Source of the DNA: Isoetes taiwanensis
Lineage: Eukaryota > Streptophyta > Lycopodiopsida > Isoetales > Isoetaceae
NCBI GenBank assembly: GCA_021234155.1
Contig: JAJEKV010000014.1
Location: 13,876,494-13,940,493, forward strand
DNA length: 64,000 nt
Reading direction: 5' to 3'
The position numbers were made by a program, and so were the translations under genes. The notes beneath the pieces are model-generated. The model saw only the letters and a list, made by a program, of their open reading frames with translations. It had not been told where the DNA came from and did not search any database. Positions 20,448 through 31,330 of this stretch are shown piece by piece (the stretch's first letter is position 1; each line of letters opens with the position of its first letter).

Positions 20448-20788
20448 CGAAATTCCCGCCAGCTATATTATCTAGGGTATATTATTATGGATAATAAATT
20501 CTCACGTCTATTAGTTATATGTCTTTTCGTAATCATATATCCAAATTTTCGATAATTAAAATTTGGATATATTTATATAAATGTCATTTCCTTGTTGTTG
20601 CCATGAAAATTCTTGTTTTAAATGATTTCGTTTACGCCCATTGTTATTATTATATTAAACCTATTTCCAAGGAATTTCTTGCTTTTAAAAAAATTTGATT
20701 TACCTCTACATATTCCATAAATGTAATACTTTTTTTTTTTATCTTATGGTGTAATAATTTTTTCTTACTCATTGACTAAAAAGGGTGC
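20448..20788. other. AT-rich interval, no gene
   Basis: Very AT-rich with T-runs; separates the minus-strand genes from the plus-strand transposase. Probably the shared non-coding or divergent-promoter region of the transposon. No clear motif is seen beyond the promoter above. Confidence 0.4.
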
Positions 20789-23690
20789 AATTTGCCTAGG
20801 TCAATGGTGCCCCTCCAACTCAAGATGGTGAAAAGAGCAATATCAATGAAAAACCAACTCCTAGCAAGAATGTTGAAGAAAAACAATTAGTCCTCTATAG
20901 TAGGGTGCAATGGAGGAACAAGAAGGTGAGAATCATGCACAAGTGCAACAAGGAAATAGTAGGCCAAGGAGTCATTGTGCTAGCGGATCCTGTCAAAATT
21001 TGTTAATGATGAAAGGCTAGGGAAGACAATATTGGTATTGCAATTTCGATGTTGGAAGACAAGCGGAAAGGTAAAGGTTTGGGTGACAAGGAATGTTTTG
21101 GTTGTGTCAAGCAATTGGAGGTTCCTTGCATCATGGCATGGCCTATAAGTAGTGTTCAATTTGTGGAGGATTATATTTTTCGAGCAGCCTGAGGTTGTTG
21201 GGGACAATGATTGTCTTGATATTGATCCATTGGCGGTTGGAACTCTAAACCTAGGCAAAAGGGGAGAAGTATCGGTTGCGGACATTATCCTAGCAAAAGA
21301 GCCAAGTTGATTAGTGACACCAAGCGTGAGACAATGGTGAAGGTTAGGGGCTCGGGATTGTTGGAGTGATTGTATGCAATTCTTCACAATAGAACAATTG
21401 GTGGAAGCAAGAGCCACTTTTCAAGAGTACAAATGTTGATGAGAGGAGGACCTACATGTACACAATCTTGAGCATGCACTTCAAGATGAAAAAAACCCAA
21501 ATGAAAAAAAGATACCCTTTGCTAGGCAAATGGATATGTGCAAAAGCATGGCAGAGTATCCATGCAATTCCAACTTCTTCATGGCATAATTGGCAAAAAA
21601 AAGCAGAGGGGGACACAGGGGATTGCTTTACATGGAAATAATGGTTTGTTGAGACCAACGGCTAGGACCACAGCTGCCAAGGAGATATTTGAAAAATATA
21701 TTGATTTCAATGCGAGTCTATGCCACACAAAAGCGAAGGGATGAAAAGGGAAGAGCAGCGGTTGTTGAGAAAAGGTTGCCATCACATTGTACTCAAAAAG
21801 AGTATTTTGGAAGAAGTGAATTCCCTACTTGAGAATTGGGAATTCTTCCAATATCCCAACCTAGCTTTAGTAGGTTATGGAAGAAGCATTTCAATCATGT
21901 CACCATAGCAACTTCAAACAACTTTGCAAAGTGCAATTTATGTGCTAAGTTGAAGGAGACTCTTGATAAGACTGTGCAACCTAGTCAAAGGGCTAGGATA
22001 AGGGAGCATATGAAGGACCATATGGTGACCAACTATCATGTAGATCATGTTATTGGATGTGGAGGACTTTATCTCGCATTGGAACCCAATAACTATTTAT
22101 GTATTATACATGACAAGATGGACCAGCAAAAGACTTGTCTTCCACAATTCAAGTACATACCAAAGTCATGTGGAAGATCATACCCTTCTGAGATCTCAAT
22201 GATGGGGCAATCTTACATGGGCGTAATCAAACCTACTATGGCCATTTTAGTTTGGAGTTGTGGAGTGATGGTCCAGATTTTCATATTGGGAGTATCATGA
22301 GGTGTTTGAGAAACTATGAAAATGGATACAATGGTCACCTCCGGGACCTTCTGACTAGCCGAGGCACTACATAGAGCATTGTTAGATGGAAACCCTAACA
22401 ATATTGAAAAGTTCAGCAAGGCAAGGTTTAGGAAGCATGGGTCTAATGAACATGTTGGAGCTTCAACTTCACGTGCTAAACCTCAAGATCTACCCAAAAG
22501 GTTTCTCTTGCAACTTGATAATTGTCTTTGGCCAAAATAAGAGCAGTGGATGTTTTCTTTCCTATCCTACTTAACAAACCGTGGGGATATTTGAAAGAGT
22601 TAATTTAGGGTTTCTTATGCCCATACCCCATGAGGATGTGGATGCATTATTTGGCAAATATAGTTGTATCTTGCAAAGCGACAAAGGACCAACTTTCCTA
22701 GGCTAATGGAAATCTTGCATGAATGCACTACTCCAAACCCTATAGCTTCTCTCATAGAAGAAGTGCCCGATTGGAAGAGCTTTGTGGATGGTTATACATT
22801 GGATCTTGAAGGTCATTCCAGGCCCTCTGCAGTTCACTTTTGGGTGAGAGATGGGATTCCAATCTTCCAATGGAAGATGAGACCTTGAGAGGATGAGTGG
22901 AGAGGAGGGAGGAAATATGGCGTAGAGATGAGAATGGCAAGCCTATGATACCTCTAGGTCAACCAAAAGCTTTAAAACCTACTGAAGAAGTGAAGCAATT
23001 GGGATTGACTAAGGAAGGAATCCAAGACTATATAAAGCATTGGCAAACCAATCCGGATGACACCAACCCGTGCCTTGGTGGCTTCTTGGAAGAAGGTGAT
23101 TAACCTGTTGGGGGAGATAGACACATCCTCGGATGAATTGAAAGAAGGGTGGTTGCCTAAAACTAGGTGGAAGACCTTAGCGGTCTTTGAGGATTTTGAT
23201 GACACCGTAAGTAGCATTCGCAAGCAATATGCTCCTCCTCCTTCCTTGACAAACACTATGTTGGTCCTAAGAACAATAGGCCAAAGTTTCTAGGCATGGA
23301 TGCTTATGAACCTTTCAATCGACTTGGAATGCCACCAATTTGTGGTAGTAAAGCCGGCAGATTTAGATACATATCCGGTGTGGTTGGGGTTCACTATCTC
23401 CTGATATTTGCAAAGAAGAAGGTAATATTAACTTCAACCATGTGCGGGTGGAATGGTGGTGTCCAAAGTGCATCGGTTGACCAACGTGTCGGATAAAGAA
23501 AGGTACTCATTGTTGGACAAAGAAATGGAGGAGAAATCCGAGTGATCCTGATCTTTGGCTAGACTATGAAAGTGTTTTGTACTCATGGACTCCAAACACT
23601 ATTCCAGCTAGAAATGCGAGAATTACAATACCTCAGGATGTCAGGAAGAAGGCTATGATATCATTGGGGGTGCTTGAAGAAAGTTGAATA
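20789..23690 (+). pseudogene. Decayed DDE-like transposase (DUF7869-type pattern)
   Basis: Plus-strand homology can be followed through at least four frameshifts and stops. Landmarks in order: FAKCNLCAKLKETLD, a Cys pair (21,930-21,965); HDKMDQQKTCLPQ (22,103-22,140); DGPDFHIGSIMRCLRNY (22,267-22,317); LPKRFLLQLDNC (22,490-22,525); GIFERVNLGFLMP then HEDVDALF (22,580-22,652). Asp, Asp and Glu/Asp spaced this way suggest an RNase H-fold DDE nuclease. I recall the pattern from uncharacterised transposon-like proteins of plants and animals with a DUF7869-type domain; the label is from memory. Downstream pieces to 23,690 are weaker. Confidence 0.6.
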
Positions 23691-23856
23691 ACTATGTAAA
23701 TTTTTGTTATCACGTTTTTATGATATGGTGCTATATTGTGAAATATTGTCTATTTTGTAAATAACATGATATTACGTTTTCATAATTTTGAGGTGAAATG
23801 TGTCAATTTGAATATGCTACTAAAAACATGCAATATGAAATTTGTCCCAAAATTAA

Positions 23857-23887
23857 GACATAAACCCAATTTAATTGAATGATGGTT
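23857..23887 (-). repeat. Right terminal inverted repeat
   Basis: Reverse complement matches 11,577-11,607 at 29 of 31 positions. It is followed at once by the ACCC target duplication. The adjoining 23,692-23,856 is AT-rich and non-coding. Confidence 0.85.
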
Positions 23888-23891
23888 ACCC

Positions 23892-25124
23892 TTCTTTATC
23901 TTAAAAATCCATTTATTCCCTACTATGTTTTTACCTTCAGGACGCTTTACAAGCTCATATGTATTATTTCACAAGAATGACTGCATTTCATCTTCCATTG
24001 CACTTTTCCACTTTTCTGCATCTTCTGCACTAATAGCTTCATCAAAATTGTTAGGTACTCCAGGTTCAAGCAATGCCATAAGAGCAGGAATACTATCATC
24101 TGGTAGCAAAAGCATTTGTAAACGTCTACTTTTTCCTGATTCTTGTCTACCATATACTTCTTCATCCACCTGCAAATTCTCTTTTAAACGCTCAACTTCA
24201 CTCTACGTTTTTTTGATGGATAAGTATCAACTACAGGAGGTACTTCACCTTGATCATCACAAGAGATAGTAGAACCATTAGAATCATTATCATCAATATC
24301 TACAGGTGTTTTAGGCTCTTCTTCAGCCTTAACATATTTTTCTATAATCTCCTCCTGGATTCTAGTATCTTGTATTTGTTTCCTATCTTTGTATAGTATT
24401 GATTCATCAAATGTGACATCTCTACTAATACGTACCTTCCTGGATTTTGGATCATAAAGTCGATAGCCTTTAGCTTCTTCATCATAGCCAACTAGAAATG
24501 TTTCAGTTGATCGATCTTCTAGCTTGGTTCTCAACTCTTCTGGAACATGCACATACGTTAAACACCCATATACTTTAAACTTATCATAATTTTGTTTTCT
24601 GTTAGTCCATATTTCTTCTGGGATAGACCCTCCTATGCTGATTGAAGGTAGCCTGTTTTGGATATAAAATGCTGCTTTTACTGCTTCTGCCCATAAGAAA
24701 TTAGGCAGCTTTGCATGCTTTATCATTGCTCTAGCTGCATCCAAGACTGTTCTATTTTTGCGTTCTGCAACCCCATTTTGCTGAGGACTTGCCTTCTTAT
24801 ACCTCGTTCAGAACAAAAGGTCTTAAATTTTTTTGACAAATATTCTCCTCCTCTATCAGACCTTATACATTTCACCTTCTTCCCTGTCTCACATTCAACT
24901 TCAGCTACAAACTGTTTAAGTGCTTCCAAAGCTTGATGTTTTGCACTCAAAAAACAGCATTTACTTCTTCTGCTATAATCATCAATAAATGAAATATAAT
25001 ACCTTTTTCCACTCACACTTGCTATATTCATTGGTCCACACAAGTCAGTATGCACTAATTCCAGCAGATCCTTTGCATGCTTATTGCTTTTCTTAAAAGA
25101 TATTCTTGTATGCTTTCCTAGCAT
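23892..25124 (-). pseudogene. Younger copia integrase and start of RT
   Basis: From 25,124: zinc-binding region end, then integrase core with HTDLCGPM (first Asp), FIDDYSRR and IRSDRGGEY (second Asp). A frameshift falls at the NGVAERKNRT position, where the catalytic Glu should be. The C-terminal integrase region continues from 24,744 (IKHAKLPNFLWAEAV, YGCLTYVHVP, FLVGYDEEAKGYRLYDP). The RT N-terminal piece (24,175-23,892) has AISAEDAEKWKSAMEDEM and ends in KWIFKIKKG, exactly where the 12.3-kb transposon inserted; it resumes at 11,572. Confidence 0.9.
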
Positions 25125-25881
25125 ACATCCACGACAAATTCATGCCATAACTTAACAGACGGTAGCAAAGTAGCATTCAGTTCAAGTAATCTATCTTTGC
25201 TTAGCTCAAACAAATCACCAACTCTTTTTGCCAAGAAAACTATTTTATTATCACGCAATATCTTGCAATATTTTTGTTCAAATACAACTTTATAATCCAA
25301 ATCTACTATCTGACTTACAGAGATTAAATTTCTGATCAGATTTGATACACACAAGACATCTTTCAGATTTACAGGCTTGCCTTCCAAATCAAATAACTCT
25401 AACATTTTTACTCCTTCAACCTGCTGCAAGCTGCCATTGCCCAATTGAACATGCCTCGGTCCAGACGTTGAGCATTCAACAAGCATATCTTGAGAGCTGA
25501 CTACGGATCGCTCAGCTCCACTATCTATCACAAGGGAATTAGCACGAGTATTTTTAATATTAATGCAGATCTTAGGTGTTACCTCAGTGTCTTCTTCTTG
25601 TTCAGTGGGTTCAATAGCTATATTCACAGAGCTTGATCTGCCTCGACCTCTTGCTCGTGAAGCTCCTCCTCGACCTGTAATTCTTCCTTTGTTTTTTGGA
25701 CTAGGACAAGTTGTGACATATGACCTCTTCCACCACAATTATAGCATGATATTTCTTTGCCTAGTTTTGGACAATTAGCTTTTACATGCCCATACTCATT
25801 ACATACAAAACATGGACCAATTTTACCTCCTCTACCTTTGCCACCTCTCGTATATAGAATTTCAGCCCCTTCATCATCATT
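25118..25881 (-). pseudogene. Younger copia zinc knuckles and aspartic protease
   Basis: Two knuckles, CFVCNEYGHVKANC and CYNCGGRGHMSQ (the second cut by a frameshift), are followed by an RG-rich linker (RGGASRARGRGRSSS). Then comes the protease with active site VIDSGAERSVVS, retaining DSG. The piece ends in the GAG-pre-integrase segment (LLPSVKLWHEF). A TGA at about 25,882 separates it from gag. Confidence 0.88.
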
Positions 25882-26534
25882 TCATGCTACCCTTTTTTGC
25901 TCAATTTCAGTTCGAACTATCCTTTCAGCTTGCTTACGATTCTTTGCTACATTCCTTAGAAACATTGCAATCTGCTCATCATACGCTGAGAAAGCTCTTG
26001 AGATAGCTAATATCTCAGCTTCTTTGGATAACACAACACCGACAGCTTTTAGATCAAACAATATCATATCCAAAGTTTGAAAAAATACTTCTAGATTATC
26101 GCCATCATGATATTTAAGACGTCTTAATCTCTTTTCCAAAACATCAATTTGCGAAGACGACCTACTTTCATAATTTCTGAGAAGATACAGCCACATCTCT
26201 TGCGGTGATAAACCTTGCAGTCTCAACAAAATGCTGGAACTAACTTTGCTACAAATGATACCTTTTGCTTCATTTATTTTCGCAGACGTATCAGATGCTC
26301 CAGCTTTGTCTTTGGCCTTCTTCTCTTTTTTTACTTCCTCATCGCTCAGTTTCAGCTTCTCAAGTTTTGCCATTGCCTTATGCAGCTCATCTGCACCCTT
26401 TGGAGGCTTCACAATCTCCCATACTCCTTCAGTCTTCAAGACCCTCTTAATTTTGGATTTCCATGCTTGAAATCCAAGCCACCATTATACACATCCACTG
26501 CATTCAGCGGGGAAGCTCCAAACCGACTAGCCAT
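25882..26534 (-). pseudogene. Younger copia gag
   Basis: ATG at 26,534, seven bases inside the primer-binding site (MASRFGASPLNAVDVY). A one-base shift near 26,475 moves the frame to KTEGVWEIVKPPKGADELHK (26,439 down). A UBN2-type Gag core follows: LRLQGLSPQEMWLYLLRNYES, LRRLKYHDGDNLEVFFQTLD. Highly charged Lys/Glu region at residues about 30-50. It forms the virus-like particle in active elements; this copy is broken. Confidence 0.88.
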
Positions 26535-26540
26535 ACTGAA

Positions 26541-26555
26541 TCGGCTCTGATACCA
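26541..26555 (-). other. Primer-binding site of the younger copia
   Basis: TGGTATCAGAGCCGA on the minus strand, one base inside the 5' LTR; complementary to initiator Met-tRNA, the usual primer for plant copia elements. Confidence 0.9.
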
Positions 26556-26556
26556 C

Positions 26557-27155
26557 TGATGATATTTCAGCAGGATAGTATGTACTTTAAACAATCATAT
26601 GCCTTAAACAATCACTGCAATATTCTGTGCATATGACTCTCCACCAGTCTAGCAAATTGTAATCCACAGCAGGGGACAGCAGCAGATTATTTCGGCTAGA
26701 ATAAGCCAGAGCGATAGTGATTCACAGCAGTAAAATAATCCAGCTAGAATAAGCCAGAGCGATAGTGACCCACAGCAGCAAAGCAGGGCAAACCATCACT
26801 GTAATTTAGTATCTGTATCTTCTGTGGAATAGGCCAGAGCAACCGGAACTCATAGACTACAGCAGCATATAATAGATGCACAAATCGGCCATCCAAAGCA
26901 ATCCGTTCTGCACCAACAAGCTCTTCCGGGAAGATCTCCTTATAAGTCCGGTTCTTCTCTCAGCCATCCAGCATCTGTCAGATGAAGAAAACCTGAGTCA
27001 ACTAAACCTTTCGCCAATCTGTCTGTGCTGCGTCTCGTTTCATTCGATCTTGCTTTTGTACTATGGTTCAAGCTTTTCTGTTATTTCCACCTAGCCTATT
27101 ACGTGTAGGTCATGCACCTTAATTTTATTGTGACATGAAAATCAATATTCTAACA
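26557..27155 (-). repeat. 5' LTR of the younger copia (599 bp)
   Basis: TG...CA ends; partner of 9,617-10,164. It contains about 60 bp (near 26,889-26,950) absent from the 3' LTR. Near-identity elsewhere implies a fairly recent insertion. Confidence 0.92.
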
Positions 27156-27662
27156 GGTTCACCAACTACTACCAGCTGTTCTATTAAGGACATAAACTTA
27201 TCAATACGGCCTTGTAAAGACTCAGAGATGTTATACTTAAGTGCATCGAGTTGATGACCTATATGTGCGATCATTCATAGTCTTTTTCTGATATAATTTT
27301 TCAAGATATGCCCACATATCACGACTACTAGAATATGAGACAATCATAATTAACGAATCTTTTAAACGATAAAATATATCATTTTGCTGCAGTGTTCTTT
27401 TTATTCCAGACCTGAGTATTTGCGATCCATTTATCATATACTGCTCCTGTTGTGATTTTTGGCATCGGCAGCGGCAGCATCCACCGGTTGCTTCCACCGG
27501 TTGCTTCGGATGAAGGCAAGAACCTTGCACAATACTAAGCAAATCATCACCGTCAAGAAGTAAAGCTCCAAATAGGAAAGCTAGTTCCATCAAAAATGGA
27601 TACAGTCCTTTGGCCAGTAGGATATCCACTGATCACAACATTAGATAATGTTGTTGACATGC
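27156..27662 (-). pseudogene. Older copia gag, N-terminal half
   Basis: Starts ATG at 27,662 (MSTTLSNVVISGYPTGQ), followed by IFDGTSFPIWSF, the typical copia Gag opening. After frameshifts it continues with SSRDMWAYLEKLYQKKTMNDR and IDKFMSLIEQLVVVG. The frame enters the GGTTC duplication and resumes at 9,616. Together with 9,159-9,616 it forms one Gag, split by the younger copia. Confidence 0.8.
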
Positions 27663-28861
27663 CTGTTCTTTCCTGTGAAGAATGGCAGAATAAAAACAGC
27701 ATCCCATAACCTGATTCATCCTCACAACTTTGTGTTCTTTGTATCCTACTGTCAAAGGCAGTGTTTTTTTAATACCTAGTCTAAAGCAGATATAAATTCA
27801 TTTACTGTAAGTCCTGCAGATCTGTTTGTTCACCAGAAAATGAAAAAAGCACATACCTTGCATGGCTCTGCCGCATCGTAACATGTACATATGGAATACT
27901 TATCTCCCTCTCATACTTCAAAAGTATCATATGAAAGACACGGAACATAAGTGTTTTTCAGAAATTTAAAATTTTTGCAGATGCATAAAAGGCTTTAGCG
28001 TATTTAAGAAATACAGGTAGAAATTAGAGATTTAGAACCTTGGCAGCTTGCAGCAAGTTGACAAATAGCAGGTTAGATCAGATTATGGCATGGGTGATTG
28101 TAGCAGGTCGGATTATGACAGTATGATGAGATAAATTAGTAGAGGCAACAATACAATGAGTAGCTGGTGAGACTAAGCAGTAAATGAGCCTGCAAAAACA
28201 GTTCAGAGAGGTTGTTTTCTGTTCTAGATCTCCAAATCTATGTGTAGAGACATCACTGTAAGGGAAAATACCATAAAGAAGGAGCTCCATAGGTTATCTA
28301 CTTCTTCCTGAATATTTATGTCAGTTGGGGCCACGAAACAGGTTGAGATGTTCGAATCCTAACATCTAACTCCGACATCATTCTGAGTAGTCCTTAAACC
28401 TGTACCGTTCAATCCTGTAATTCAACCTAAAATCCATAAGCAACCATGTCGTTCATGCTACACCCACTGCTAAAACTTTCTAAGACATGTAAGAAACGGC
28501 CCAAAATCCAGTGAAGGCATATGAAGAACCAATGCAGGAAATAAAACCCGAACTTCGGCATCGTCGATTTGTCGTGTAGCGGCGACATAAGAATAAGCAA
28601 TTAATGACGGAGAATGAAGGAGAATGAATGAAAAAAACCGTTGCGTCCTTTCACTCTTAGATCCGACGGTCTTCTCACCTGCAACAAAATCAAGGCTCAA
28701 AGTGTGCACAGATTATCCCAACACTATATTAGTATTAGATACAGATTCTTACTTGAGCAGTATTGATATGGGTTTCAAGTAGAGTTATGGAATTATTTCT
28801 TGAAGGCTTTCAATTGAAGAAAGTAAGTGGGACAACAGAGGCATGAGCCCACTACAAAAAA
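27663..28861. other. No supported gene
   Basis: No LTR or primer-binding site for the older copia is evident here, so its 5' end is lost or too diverged. A minus-strand ORF (28,709-28,470) abuts TTTTGTTGCAG|GTGAGAAG (about 28,680), which resembles splice signals, but the protein is not recognised. A poly-A tract sits at 28,866-28,887. Confidence 0.4.
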
Positions 28862-29760
28862 AGGAAAAAAAAAAAAAAAAAAAAACCGGCCTGAACTAGT
28901 AAACCTAGACCAGACATCTGCCTCAGTCAATCCCTTGGCAGTATTATCATCCTACTACCAGTATGAGCATTTCTAGCATAGTATCCTTTTACCTATACTT
29001 TCATAGTCATTCATTATAGTTTCAGTCAATATAGCATTTGTTTTCCTTTGAAATGATAATAGAATCATATAATTTCAACATCAGTGCAAGTAGCAATTCA
29101 AACTTGACAATTATAGTATATATGAGAATGAAAAACAATGATCATTATTTATTGCAGCCTAAGCCATTTGTCAATAGCACATTTGTGTCTATAAAGTGAG
29201 TACATACCCATTTTGATCAGCATATAACTGTTATTAACTTATAAGAGTACAAACATAAAGGTGAACTCAACCTTTAGCAATTCCAAGCCTCCTAAAAGCA
29301 ACCATTTGGCCAGCCTGAACCTCAGGTTTAAACTTGTCCTTTGCAATAAGCATCAAGTTGTTCCAACATCTATATCTGGAGACTAATAATGTAGCAAATA
29401 GTATTTTAATTACAAGTTTGCTCTTTCCTAGAACAGACTCTTGCTAGAAAGCAAATCTAACATAATAATAGTTTAAAAAAACCGTTTATGTGCTGCCTTT
29501 GTCATTGTAAACTCCATAGTAACGAGCTTCCGCAAAAAAGTGAGCAATATCTCCAATATTCTTCCAGCCAAATCCAACTACAAAAGCAAAGGGAACAATG
29601 GGAAGAAAATCCCGTACCTGCAGCCAATCAATACCCTGTTAGCATGTTAATGGTATCAGGGCAAGGGCCAAAAGGTACATTGGGATTTTCAGCTCTTCGC
29701 TGATTACCCATTGTGCCTCTTGCCCTGCCAGTTGAAAATAGCTAAAAGAATACGTGGAGA
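28862..29760 (-). repeat. Diverged copy of the retroelement direct repeat
   Basis: Begins after an A-run with CCTGAACTAGTAAACC and TCAGTCAATCCCTT, matching the start of the 1.8-kb repeats (CCTGAACGAGCTAG, GGTCAATCCCTT). It contains a well-conserved block at about 29,600-29,730 (GTACCTGCAGCCAATC, GCAAGGGCCAAAAGGTAC, CTCTTGCCCT). Intervening sequence is barely alignable by eye, so this is an older or related-family copy. Confidence 0.55.
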
Positions 29761-31330
29761 AAAAATGCAACTGCATAGACATCTGCCAGCACTTAATGAG
29801 CTTATCTTACATCACTTTCTACCACGTGGTCAGCTGATTTGCATAGGTCATCAGATCCTTCTTGTATTGTATAAATTCAAGAATGTAAACATTCTAATTA
29901 CCATCACAGTTGATCCCTCTACTAGGCCATGACATGTATTTTATTGGGACACAAAACTCTGCATAGTAATATGCCAGCATCTTTTCATGGATATCACATA
30001 TGCCAGCAAGTGCTGAGGTCTGTTAACCCCTATTTAGAGATCGTATGAAAAGCAAGAAACAAATAATCATACTATTAACCCCTCTTTAGAGATCGTATGA
30101 AAAGAAAGAAACAAAAACCTGGAATGTAGCACCCTGTTTTGCCAAACTCTGAGCAAGAAACCATGCTTGGTTGATTTCGATGGAGCATTAGCTCATTTAA
30201 TACAACAATAGTCGGATCTAGCAGCCCCAAAACTTCAAGGAGTACCCTAGGATCATTCTTGCAATGCCACGTCTAATTTTTAAACTTTAAAGGACCCAGC
30301 ACAGGTCGTTGATAATACTGCTCACGAGCATGCATTCTAGGGCATCTGAAAACCCTAAATGTGACTGCCATTAGGTATCTGCTCTGCATGCAACAGATTT
30401 CGGCCACTGCATCGGATCTTCAGATGAATAAGAATAAGCTTCGGATCTATCCTTGTATAGCTCTGCTACCAAATCAGTGTTTTGTTAATCAAAGCTAGAT
30501 GGATACGATACCTCTGCTGAAGCAACCAACTCAGGATTTGAAGGGAAAGCAGTAAAGCCAGGGTCACACATATTAGCAGATCTGGCTACCCAAAGCCTGG
30601 AGATTCCTATTTGATCGCCACTTTGCATGCACTTAACAGATCCATGCGCCTTGCTCACTGTCAAGCAGTCCTTAGGTATATCGATGCACAACTGTTCATT
30701 TCGGGCATTTGAGCCATAACCCTATTAGGGTTATCCATTAATTAATTAATGAATGGAGTCTTAGGCACTGGGCTCCAAAAATATTGAGATCCAAAAAATC
30801 TCTCTGCAATATTAATCCGCCATATCCGCCTACTATTTTTTTTAAGGACAAGGCTGACTCTTTGCCATAAATTATAGATGTATTAGAGGAAAAACTATTA
30901 TTTTTTCCATGTATATGCTAGGACCACCATTCGACTACTGCCATAATGTTAAAATCCAAGTCATAATTGCATATCTAGCTAAATTGCCATGCATTGTGTA
31001 TCACATGAATCCAATTGGTCCAAGTCCACACCTTTCTAGGTCCCAATTGCCGTAGTGTGACCAAGGGACATCCTGATTCCAATTTTTTGTCATAATTCTA
31101 TTGCCATAAATATGGCTAAGGCCATCACTTGGTTTGTTCTACATTTCCCACTGAACAATAAAACATGGTATTTGCCCAAATTGCACGCCCTGCATCATTG
31201 CCATAAAGCCTCCTAATAGATATCTGCCTTAGAATTGACAACAAGACTAACATGCCTTGCTCAGATGTCTTGCTCAGTTGCTTAGTTGCACAGCCAGCAA
31301 ACTTGCCATAATTGCAATAAAAAAAAAAAC
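29761..31330. other. No supported gene; recurring TTGCCATAA motif
   Basis: Contains many scattered copies of TTGCCATAA or GTCATAATT (30,860-31,320) but no coding signal I trust. It ends in an A-run (31,320-31,329) where the direct repeat begins. Confidence 0.35.

Larger units (their letters stand above)
11577..23887. mobile_element. 12.3-kb DNA transposon with terminal inverted repeats
   Basis: Bounded by inverted termini beginning AACCATCAT and by a 4-bp target duplication ACCC (11,573-11,576 and 23,888-23,891). Removing the insert and one ACCC restores the copia RT reading frame exactly. It carries a plus-strand decayed DDE-like transposase (20,789-23,690), minus-strand genes or fragments (11,989-20,329), and many CACGCC-W-GGCGTG palindromes. 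The TSD length fits few well-known plant superfamilies (hAT makes 8 bp, Mutator 9-11, CACTA and Harbinger 3). I therefore leave the superfamily open. Confidence 0.85.
9617..27155 (-). mobile_element. Younger Ty1/copia LTR retrotransposon, itself interrupted
   Basis: LTRs at 26,557-27,155 (5') and 9,617-10,164 (3') begin and end TG...CA and are flanked by the 5-bp target duplication GGTTC (9,612-9,616 and 27,156-27,160). A primer-binding site and polypurine tract sit just inside. Gag, protease, integrase, RT and RNase H lie in copia order on the minus strand. Without the 12.3-kb transposon the element would be about 5.2 kb, a normal copia length. It inserted into the gag gene of the older copia. 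Confidence 0.92.

Noticed and set aside
11577-23887. CACTA or hAT transposon
   Set aside because: Termini do not start CACTA, the duplication is 4 bp rather than 3 or 8, and the transposase landmarks do not match.
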